Origin: Candidatus Uhrbacteria bacterium RIFOXYB2_FULL_45_11
GTDB taxonomy: Bacteria; Patescibacteriota; Patescibacteriia; UBA9934; GWF2-40-263
NCBI GenBank assembly: GCA_001791715.1
Contig: MGFD01000048.1
Location: 1 to 6,138, forward strand
DNA: 6,138 nucleotides
Direction: 5' to 3'
A program made the position numbers and the translations under genes. A model generated the notes under the pieces. It had not been told where the DNA came from and ran no database searches. It saw only the letters and a list, made by a program, of their open reading frames with translations. Positions 1 through 5,018 of the stretch are shown in pieces (within the stretch, counting starts at the first letter, position 1; each line of letters begins with the position of its first letter).

Positions 1-1
1 A

Positions 2-1513
2 GATGTCCCCATGGCCACTCTAGAACTGTCCGCAAGTTTTCCTCCAGATTTTCATCTTGTCTCATCGGTTCCAGAAGCGAATGATAAAAACGTTTGGACA
101 CTCGGATCCCTCACCCCAAAATCAGATGGTGTGGTCACCGTAAACGGAATCTTTCTTGCAGAAGTTCCCTCAACAGAAAAACTTCAAGCGCTCTTTACCT
201 ACAAACCAGCAAACTTCAATTCATCCTTTCAAGCCATTCAAACTTTGAACGTCAACGTCAGCGACTCCATTTTACAAATGACCATGAATGGTCCAGACCA
301 AACGTTACCAGGTGATGAAGTGGAATATGTTATAAGCGTTGGCCACGCACAAAAAGATTCTGCACAAAATCTGCGTGTCATTCCGGAATTACCTCAAAAC
401 TTTGCGGTGACAGGAACAAATCCCGCTTTTGAAAACGGAAAAAATTACTGGAGCCTTTCCGCACTTGATCCAAACCAACCAAAAACCTTTACCGTAAAAG
501 GTTCCTACACCGCTTCTGCAACGGGGGAACAAACCATGAAGGCGTCTGTCGGGTTTGTTTCAGACAATGTGTATCTCAAACAAAAAGATGCGGAGGTGAA
601 GACCACGATGCAAGGTGGATCCATTGCGTTTCATCTCATTGTGAACGGGTCCAACACCGACCAAACCGTTGATCCCGGAAAAGCGCTTCGTGGTTCAATC
701 GACTACACAAACCAAGCAAAAGAAACCGCTCGTGATGTTTCCTTCACCCTCGCTCTTGATGGCAAAGGCTCACTCCCGATTGACTGGGCGCGCGCAGAAC
801 TGAAAAGTGGAAAACGCAACGGAAATCAAATCGTTTGGGACGCAGCAACGCTCAACAAATTGAAATCGCTCAAACCAAACGATTCAGGCATCATTGATTT
901 CTCTCTTCCCCTTTTGACAGGATCAAACACCGCAGATCATTTCACGATGACCCTGACCACGCGTGTTGGTTCGCTCGGAGAATCCACTGACGCTCGAACG
1001 ATCTCTGCAACACCAATACTCATCTCCATCAATTCACAAATTGGATTCCGATCGGAAGTGAGATATTTTACAACAGAAGGGATCCCCGTTGGGACAGGAC
1101 CACTTCCACCAACGGTCGGAAAAACTACGGCCTATCGTGTTTATTGGAACATCACAAACACCATTCATGATTTGTCCGACGTAAAAATCACCACCACCAT
1201 TCCTGCAAACGTGATGTGGATGAACAAGAATCTTGCGGACATTGGTGCGGTCGCATACAAAGGTGCGGACGAATCCATTACATGGGCAATTCCAAAACTT
1301 CCAAAATCCATCAATCAAGCGGGCGCCTGGTTTGATGTCTGGATCAAGCCAACAGAATCAGACGTTGGAACCGCCATGCCGCTTACAAGCTCAACCACCT
1401 TTACCGCAAAGGACACGAGCACTTCACAGATCATCACAAAAACAACAGACGCTCTCACAACAAATTTAATCACCGATGAATTTGCGAGCGGAAAAGGAAC
1501 GGTTACAAAATAA
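2..1513 (+). CDS. Extracytoplasmic DUF11/Ig-like repeat protein, 5'-truncated by the window edge
   Basis: The frame is already open at the window edge (codons for D-V-P precede the first ATG at 11), and no Shine-Dalgarno site precedes that ATG, so this is the C-terminal part of a longer protein; about 503 residues are visible. Numbered from that ATG, I see four degenerate beta-rich repeats: about 1-80 (incomplete), 88-195, 205-335 and 340-485. They share a pattern of P-G early, a central L-P or I-P, then a Trp-containing strand (VWTL, YWSL, VWDA, TWAI) and a strand near a L-x-P turn. This resembles the DUF11/conserved-repeat families of surface proteins; the family call is by eye. There is no cysteine, which fits an exported protein, and no C-terminal membrane helix or LPxTG sorting motif, so any anchor would be N-terminal and outside the window. 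It stops with TAA directly before a terminator. The specific role is unknown; adhesion or surface structure is a guess. Confidence 0.85.
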   Translation, partial: DVPMATLELSASFPPDFHLVSSVPEANDKNVWTLGSLTPKSDGVVTVNGIFLAEVPSTEKLQALFTYKPANFNSSFQAIQTLNVNVSDSILQMTMNGPDQTLPGDEVEYVISVGHAQKDSAQNLRVIPELPQNFAVTGTNPAFENGKNYWSLSALDPNQPKTFTVKGSYTASATGEQTMKASVGFVSDNVYLKQKDAEVKTTMQGGSIAFHLIVNGSNTDQTVDPGKALRGSIDYTNQAKETARDVSFTLALDGKGSLPIDWARAELKSGKRNGNQIVWDAATLNKLKSLKPNDSGIIDFSLPLLTGSNTADHFTMTLTTRVGSLGESTDARTISATPILISINSQIGFRSEVRYFTTEGIPVGTGPLPPTVGKTTAYRVYWNITNTIHDLSDVKITTTIPANVMWMNKNLADIGAVAYKGADESITWAIPKLPKSINQAGAWFDVWIKPTESDVGTAMPLTSSTTFTAKDTSTSQIITKTTDALTTNLITDEFASGKGTVTK

Positions 1514-1515
1514 CA

Positions 1516-1547
1516 AAAAAACTCGATGCACCCGCGTCGAGTTTTTT
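1516..1547 (+). terminator. Rho-independent terminator of the repeat-protein gene
   Basis: A hairpin begins 2 nt after the TAA stop. The arms 1516-1526 and 1537-1547 are perfect complements (AAAAAACTCGA with TCGAGTTTTTT), extended inward by three pairs including one G-U, with a loop of ACCC. The right arm ends in six T. The A-run on the left means it could also act on transcripts arriving from the other strand. Confidence 0.9.
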
Positions 1548-1553
1548 AATTAA

Positions 1554-1605
1554 TCACGTCGTTCGCGAGTGATGTGATTTAACACGTCGTTCGCGAACGA
1601 CGTGT
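1554..1605. repeat. Two-copy tandem array of a 24-bp palindrome
   Basis: Copies lie at 1554-1577 and 1582-1605, separated by TTTA (28-bp period). The half-site is TCACGTCGTTCG followed by its reverse complement. The second copy is a perfect palindrome in which the outermost T-A pair has become A-T on both sides. The first copy differs in its right half, yet every position still pairs in + strand RNA if three G-U wobbles are allowed. The array fills the gap between two facing terminators at the convergent 3' ends. The same unit recurs at 4939-5017. I do not recognise it as a named repeat family; possible roles are mRNA 3'-end protection, extra termination, a protein binding site or a selfish repeat. 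Confidence 0.85.
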
Positions 1606-1606
1606 T

Positions 1607-1636
1607 AAAAAAAGCGCGAATCATGGATTCGCGCTT
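1607..1636 (-). terminator. Rho-independent terminator of the histidine phosphatase gene
   Basis: Read on the - strand, the TAA stop at 1643-1641 is followed within 4 nt by a perfect 11-bp stem (arms 1626-1636 and 1612-1622, AAGCGCGAATC and its complement) with a 3-nt loop. A run of seven T follows on that strand (A at 1607-1613 on the + strand). Confidence 0.9.
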
Positions 1637-1640
1637 ACGA

Positions 1641-2408
1641 TTAATTCTGCCAGCAGACGGTGTTGTATTCAACCAAAATGAGCTTTCCCTTTTCTGGTGA
1701 ATATCGATACACCATGATGGAACAATTTTTTGGGTTCTGTTCCTTGTCCGCAAGGAAGGCTTCGATTTGTTCCAAACTGAGTTCATCAAGGTACATGCGT
1801 GCGCATTGGATCACGCGGCCATGCGTAAAGACGAACACACACTTCCCGGAAAATCGTTTGAACAGATCCGTAAAGGCGCCGATGAGACGCTTCTCAAGCA
1901 CGTCCGCGAGGCTCTCGCCACCGGCTGGACGTGCATAATAATCGCCAACCAAATCCCAGTACGGCTGTTGGTATGGAAAATTCTTCTCCACCTCTTCGCG
2001 AGGCATGAGATACGTATGTCCCGCTTCGCGCTCGCGAAAACGACGATCTTCCGTCACTGGAATCATGGCACCACCATAGGCCCCCATGACTTCACGCATC
2101 GTTTGTCGCGTACGCACGTGACCTGAATGGATCACCGCATCCGGAAATCCAAACTTCATCCGTAGAAATGCGCCACTCTGCAACGCTTGCCTGTGACCAT
2201 CTTCCGAAAGAACAATGCGATGATCTGGTCGTCGCTCTGCCTCCGCAATCTGATCATGACATTCCAAAAACAACTTGCCGCCATACGCTTTATTATTCTG
2301 AGACTCCGCGTGTCGCATAAACACAAGACACGTCGGGAATCCAAGCAATGGACGCAGAAAAGGCACGTCTACACAAAACGTTCGCCAAAGTACAAGGAAC
2401 CATGCCAT
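1641..2408 (-). CDS. Histidine phosphatase family protein (phosphoglycerate mutase-like) with a hydrophobic N-terminus
   Basis: About 255 residues. The family's catalytic set is complete. The RHA motif with the phosphorylated His is at about residues 32-34 (VFMRHAES), LSEDGHRQA is near 68, the second Arg lies in HVRTRQT near 99, an acidic loop REREAG is near 126, GGES is near 162, and the second catalytic His is in FTHGR at about 196. The family includes phosphoglycerate mutases and many small-molecule or protein phosphatases; the substrate here cannot be told. The first 24 residues (MAWFLVLWRTF... to ...LLGF) are hydrophobic, with Arg and Asp in between, and could be a weak membrane anchor. 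Start choice: the open frame runs up to a TTG at 2495, but that codon lies in the upstream gene's terminator. GGAGG at 2420-2416 sits 7 nt before the ATG at 2408 and 4 nt before an ATG at 2411, so 2408 is preferred. The gene has its own promoter and terminator. Confidence 0.88.
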   Translation of the reverse strand: MAWFLVLWRTFCVDVPFLRPLLGFPTCLVFMRHAESQNNKAYGGKLFLECHDQIAEAERRPDHRIVLSEDGHRQALQSGAFLRMKFGFPDAVIHSGHVRTRQTMREVMGAYGGAMIPVTEDRRFREREAGHTYLMPREEVEKNFPYQQPYWDLVGDYYARPAGGESLADVLEKRLIGAFTDLFKRFSGKCVFVFTHGRVIQCARMYLDELSLEQIEAFLADKEQNPKNCSIMVYRYSPEKGKLILVEYNTVCWQN

Positions 2409-2415
2409 CATCAAT

Positions 2416-2420
2416 CCTCC
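2416..2420 (-). promoter_or_regulatory. Shine-Dalgarno site deciding the phosphatase start
   Basis: GGAGG on the - strand, 7 nt before ATG 2408-2406 and 4 nt before the adjacent in-frame ATG 2411-2409. It argues against the 29-residue longer reading that would start at TTG 2495. Confidence 0.8.
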
Positions 2421-2457
2421 ATCAAATGAACAACTCCGAACACCTGTCCGGCCTGAG

Positions 2458-2486
2458 AGTATGTCAGAAAAAGGCAGTCCGGTCAA
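2458..2486 (-). promoter_or_regulatory. Predicted sigma-70-type promoter for the phosphatase gene
   Basis: On the - strand, TTGACC (2486-2481, 5 of 6 to consensus), a 17-nt spacer, then CATACT (2463-2458, 4 of 6) preceded by TGA, an extended -10 signature. It lies just downstream of the protease gene's terminator and would give a leader of roughly 40-45 nt ahead of ATG 2408. This is prediction from consensus only. Confidence 0.6.
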
Positions 2487-2494
2487 GGAATACA

Positions 2495-2524
2495 AAGAAA
2501 AACACGACCGTTGGGAGGTCGTGT
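2495..2524 (-). terminator. Rho-independent terminator of the M50 protease gene
   Basis: On the - strand, 13 nt after the TAG stop (2540-2538), arms 2524-2517 and 2509-2502 (ACACGACC with GGTCGTGT) form a perfect 8-bp stem with a 7-nt loop. A U-rich tract TTTTTCTTT follows. Confidence 0.85.
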
Positions 2525-2537
2525 GAGAAACGTGTAT

Positions 2538-3545
2538 CTATTTGTCCTTGAGAATCTCCATGGCAGCATCGGCACCAGGAACATGATTCATGTAAAGCAT
2601 CACGGCAAACAATAGAGCCGCAACTCCAAGGTAGGTCGTTGCCGAAGAAAGAATCTGTTTCAAATTCATTTGGGGACACTCGAGGATCTGGACATCATTG
2701 AGATGTACTTCTATGAGATCATTCAATTGTTTTGGATTCACTGTCGCACGAGCTTCTTGTCGCATGTGCTCAGCATCTTCTCCGGTCAATCCTTCTTCTT
2801 TGATGATATTTTCAATGTGCTCCATGAATTCAGGTTCTCGTTCCTGAACGACACGAAATATGTGTGCATGTGCCTGTTCTCGTTTTTTTCGAATATTTTG
2901 TTTCCGATAAAAAAGTTCAAAGAACAGTTCGAGACCGCCCACAATCACCAAGAATCCGAACAGCCCGACCTGATAAACGATCGCGATGTAAAGACTTACC
3001 ACAAACCCAAGGATCATGAACACAAGACCAAGATGTGAGTGGAACGAAAACGCAATCGATTTCACAATACGGCCGCCGTCGAGTGGATTCATGGGTAGCA
3101 AATTGAAGAGATTGATCATCGCCATCCAACTTGCAACAGCAGCAAAAAACGGATTTGCCGTAACGCCGTATGCAACGACAGCAAGCAACGAAAGACCAAG
3201 TCCCCAGACGGGTCCCATGATCGCAACGAACTGTTCGTCGTTTCGTGTTTTGAATTCTTCGTCCGTCACGGCAGCGGCGCCAAGAAACGGAATGAAGTAA
3301 ATCCCCTTTGTTCGCATACCACACTTCTTCATTGCCCAGATGTGTCCACTTTCATGGACGAACACCATAAACAAAATGAGAAAGGCGAATTGCCAGGTAA
3401 ACAAATAAGAATATGCTCCAAGCGATGCTGCGACCATGATCCCCTTTCCGGCCTTCAGGCCCTTCAAGAGCTTGAAACCGAATCCAAGAATCTTTGGACC
3501 GAGTTTGATTGCAAGCGCATACAAACCGAATTTCGCATTTGCCAC
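2538..3545 (-). CDS. M50 / site-2 protease-like integral membrane zinc metalloprotease
   Basis: About 335 residues from a GTG start. The zinc-binding HExxH motif is HESGH at about 64-68, at the end of a hydrophobic helix (about 36-62). The third metal ligand is in the second signature N-x-L-D-G-G (NPLDGGR, Asp about 156), preceded by NLLP. Both motifs are hallmarks of M50 proteases, which cut transmembrane or near-membrane peptide bonds (regulated intramembrane proteolysis). Other hydrophobic stretches lie near 106-127, 130-150, 172-193 and 194-212. A charged, probably soluble segment (about 214-298, rich in K, R and E) follows, then a last hydrophobic helix near 302-319. No PDZ domain is visible. 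Start choice: AGGAGG lies 8 nt before GTG 3545; an upstream in-frame TTG at 3572 has no such site. The gene is flanked by terminators on both sides. Its substrate is unknown. Confidence 0.9.
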   Translation of the reverse strand: MANAKFGLYALAIKLGPKILGFGFKLLKGLKAGKGIMVAASLGAYSYLFTWQFAFLILFMVFVHESGHIWAMKKCGMRTKGIYFIPFLGAAAVTDEEFKTRNDEQFVAIMGPVWGLGLSLLAVVAYGVTANPFFAAVASWMAMINLFNLLPMNPLDGGRIVKSIAFSFHSHLGLVFMILGFVVSLYIAIVYQVGLFGFLVIVGGLELFFELFYRKQNIRKKREQAHAHIFRVVQEREPEFMEHIENIIKEEGLTGEDAEHMRQEARATVNPKQLNDLIEVHLNDVQILECPQMNLKQILSSATTYLGVAALLFAVMLYMNHVPGADAAMEILKDK

Positions 3546-3553
3546 TGCTTTTT

Positions 3554-3559
3554 CCTCCT
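3554..3559 (-). promoter_or_regulatory. Shine-Dalgarno site deciding the protease GTG start
   Basis: AGGAGG on the - strand with an 8-nt spacer to GTG 3545-3543. It lies inside the longer reading from TTG 3572, which makes the longer start unlikely. Confidence 0.8.
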
Positions 3560-3624
3560 GCTTAACACACAATTCTTCGCCGCACCTTGCGGACGATTAC
3601 CAAATATTGATTCGATAATGCCTG

Positions 3625-3653
3625 AGATTAAGACGAAAAGAGAAGTTTGTCAA
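3625..3653 (-). promoter_or_regulatory. Predicted sigma-70-type promoter for the protease gene
   Basis: On the - strand a perfect -35 TTGACA (3653-3648), a 17-nt spacer and a weak -10 TAATCT (3630-3625). It begins only a few bases past the upstream gene's terminator and would give a leader of about 70 nt. The -10 assignment is less certain than the -35. Confidence 0.5.
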
Positions 3654-3655
3654 TG

Positions 3656-3678
3656 AAAAAGAAGCCGTTTGGCTTCTT
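3656..3678 (-). terminator. Rho-independent terminator overlapping the stop codon of the deoxyribosyltransferase-Nudix gene
   Basis: On the - strand arms 3678-3671 and 3666-3659 (AAGAAGCC with GGCTTCTT) form a perfect 8-bp stem with a 4-nt loop, followed by five T (3660-3656). The stem's first two bases are the last two of the TAA stop (3679-3677). Confidence 0.85.
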
Positions 3679-4852
3679 AGGATTCTTTCGAAAGTAGTGC
3701 TGTCAGGATCATTCCAAGGTTCGCCCAGTCTGTGAGCGGACGTGAGAGAAGTTCTCGGACTGTGTAGATTTCAACGTATGTCCGTTCTGTGTCTTCGATC
3801 ACGCCATGTGCAATTCCTTCTTGCGCGCGCAGGAAACGAATTTCGTCGTCCGTGATTTCACAGGCAAAGACGTGCGAGAGGTGTGTCGAGAATGTTGCGG
3901 CCACTTGGCGGACGCCGAGAAATTTTAGGCGATTGCCGGCGACAGTGAATCCTGTTTCTTCTGACAACTCATGCGCAGCCGTCTCAAAAACATCATCCGT
4001 CGACTTCCAGGACGATCCACCCGGAATTTCACGCACGAAGTAATCACCCACCGCTGCCGGCGAGCGAAACTCGCGAACGATCGCGATTTCCGTATCAAGA
4101 ATATTCTTGGATGTAGGATGATACGCAACGATCGACGAAACATCCGGCCGCGCCAGAATGAACTCGTTTGTTTTGTTTCGACCCTCATTTGCAATGAACA
4201 CATTCACACGCACGGCGTACGAAAACAGAAAACTGTTTTTGGGCCCCACGCAAAACGTCCAAAGAACATGTGCACCATCCAGACGATTGCCCGCGAGTTT
4301 CTGCGCCGTGATCCACGACTGAAATTGTTTCGTCTTCCAAACCAGAAGCGGAACATCCCGTTCGCCACCCGTGCGTTCAGCGCCCGCACCAATGCGATCA
4401 ATGGCGCACGCAAGTGTTTCGCGCAGATCATGGAAACGCGGAATGAATTGCTTATCCGCATGCATAGCCATGTACCGCATGTTTGGTGCGTCCATCGGAT
4501 AACCGAGTACGACTTTTCCAGACTCAAGGTACATACCGTACTCGATGTTCGTTGTGAGCGCCGGAAGCGACGTCATGTCGCGCGGAACCCAGAATACGAT
4601 GACATCACACATGTCGAGGTACTTCTTTTCCCAATCGACCTGGGCATCAAATCCATGTCGCCAATCTTCACGATCAATCGGAAGTGGAACAAAGACCACG
4701 CCGTCGTAGTCAAGATTTTCAAGATGCACGAGCGCCTCCGGTCGCCAATCGTAATGCGAAGGATCGCGTGGCGAAGGGCCGGCAAGAAAAATGCTTTTTA
4801 AGAATGTTTCGGGCGGCGTATGTGGAACGTAAACGACCTGCATTTTGGACAT
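3677..4852 (-). CDS. Fusion of a nucleoside 2-deoxyribosyltransferase-like domain and a Nudix hydrolase
   Basis: About 391 residues. N-terminal domain (about 16-126): FLAGPSPRD, then FVPLP, a CDVIVFWVPRD strand and NIEYGMYLESGKVVLGYP. The order and the G/N-I-E-x-G segment match the nucleoside 2-deoxyribosyltransferase-like family, whose members cleave or transfer the N-glycosidic bond of nucleosides or nucleotides; Glu about 104 is the expected nucleophile. C-terminal domain (about 186-376): a Nudix box near 278-302, PGGSSW...AAHELSEETGF, with the metal-binding E-x-x-E-E retained but His where the usual Arg stands and one residue extra in the loop. Nudix enzymes hydrolyse nucleoside diphosphates linked to another group. 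Together the domains suggest sanitation or signalling on a nucleotide or ADP-ribose-like compound (inference). Start: AGGAG 4863-4859 lies 6 nt before ATG 4852. The frame stays open to 4969, but that extension is a read of the terminator and repeat region. Confidence 0.87.
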   Translation of the reverse strand: MSKMQVVYVPHTPPETFLKSIFLAGPSPRDPSHYDWRPEALVHLENLDYDGVVFVPLPIDREDWRHGFDAQVDWEKKYLDMCDVIVFWVPRDMTSLPALTTNIEYGMYLESGKVVLGYPMDAPNMRYMAMHADKQFIPRFHDLRETLACAIDRIGAGAERTGGERDVPLLVWKTKQFQSWITAQKLAGNRLDGAHVLWTFCVGPKNSFLFSYAVRVNVFIANEGRNKTNEFILARPDVSSIVAYHPTSKNILDTEIAIVREFRSPAAVGDYFVREIPGGSSWKSTDDVFETAAHELSEETGFTVAGNRLKFLGVRQVAATFSTHLSHVFACEITDDEIRFLRAQEGIAHGVIEDTERTYVEIYTVRELLSRPLTDWANLGMILTALLSKES

Positions 4853-4858
4853 GTGAAA

Positions 4859-4863
4859 CTCCT
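4859..4863 (-). promoter_or_regulatory. Shine-Dalgarno site deciding the deoxyribosyltransferase-Nudix start
   Basis: AGGAG on the - strand, 6 nt before ATG 4852-4850. A second ATG three codons later (4843-4841) is too far away, and the longer reading from 4969 has no such site. Confidence 0.75.
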
Positions 4864-4873
4864 GTTTCCTCTG

Positions 4874-4890
4874 CTCGTCATTGTGACGAG
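4874..4890 (-). other. Small hairpin in the leader of the deoxyribosyltransferase-Nudix gene
   Basis: CTCGTCA and TGACGAG form a perfect 7-bp stem with a 3-nt loop, ending 10 nt before the AGGAG site. No U-tract follows, so it is not a terminator. It could be an mRNA-stabilising 5' hairpin or an operator. I see no convincing promoter in 4853-4912; only a weak TTGGGT with CACAAT at 16-nt spacing. Confidence 0.35.
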
Positions 4891-4910
4891 GGCGGACTTT
4901 AACCCAAAAC

Positions 4911-4937
4911 AAAAAAGAAGTCGAATCGACTTCTTTT
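4911..4937 (-). terminator. Rho-independent terminator downstream of the FemAB-like gene
   Basis: On the - strand, arms 4937-4927 and 4923-4913 (AAAAGAAGTCG and its complement) form a perfect 11-bp stem with a 3-nt loop, followed by six T and then GTTTT. It lies about 80 nt past the FemAB stop; the palindrome array at 4939-5017 occupies the gap. Confidence 0.85.
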
Positions 4938-4938
4938 A

Positions 4939-5017
4939 TCACGTCGTTCGCGAGTGCGTGATTTATCACGTCGTTCGCGAACGACGCGATTTATCACGTC
5001 GTTCGCGAACGACGTGA
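4939..5017. repeat. Three-copy tandem array of the same 24-bp palindrome
   Basis: Copies lie at 4939-4961 (23 bp), 4966-4989 and 4994-5017, each separated by TTTA. The copy at 4994-5017 is a perfect 24-bp palindrome starting TCACGTCGTTCG. The middle copy has one change that breaks a pair on the + strand but leaves a G-U wobble in - strand RNA, the strand on which the FemAB gene is transcribed. The outer copy at 4939 is divergent in its right half (GAGTG in place of GAACG) and one base short, closely matching the divergent copy at 1554-1577. The array begins at the FemAB stop codon (the TTTA spacer holds the complement of TAA) and ends at its terminator. Confidence 0.9.
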
Positions 5018-5018
5018 T

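Noticed and set aside
2409..2495. Longer reading of the histidine phosphatase from TTG 2495
   Set aside because: The TTG lies in the U-tract of the upstream terminator and upstream of the predicted promoter elements; GGAGG marks the ATG at 2408.
3546..3572. Longer reading of the protease from TTG 3572
   Set aside because: It would place the AGGAGG ribosome site inside the coding region; GTG 3545 has optimal spacing.
4066..4086. Another copy of the intergenic palindrome around TCGCGAACGATCGCGA
   Set aside because: It lacks the TCACG/CGTGA arms, lies inside the fusion gene's coding region and shares only the short TCGCGA-type core.
3971..4801. Large + strand open frame of 276 codons
   Set aside because: It overlaps the strongly supported deoxyribosyltransferase-Nudix gene on the other strand and shows no recognisable domain; it is a shadow frame.
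4853..4969. Longer reading of the deoxyribosyltransferase-Nudix gene starting at 4969
   Set aside because: The extra 39 residues translate a palindrome copy and the FemAB terminator, with no ribosome site, while AGGAG precedes ATG 4852.
4939..5017. CRISPR-like array
   Set aside because: Spacers are only 4 nt and identical (TTTA), and the units are full palindromes; there are no unique spacers or cas genes.
4939..5017. LexA/SOS boxes (CGAAC-N4-GTTCG type)
   Set aside because: The half-sites are in the opposite order (GTTCG directly followed by CGAAC), without the 4-nt spacer, and the arrays lie at gene ends and not at promoters.
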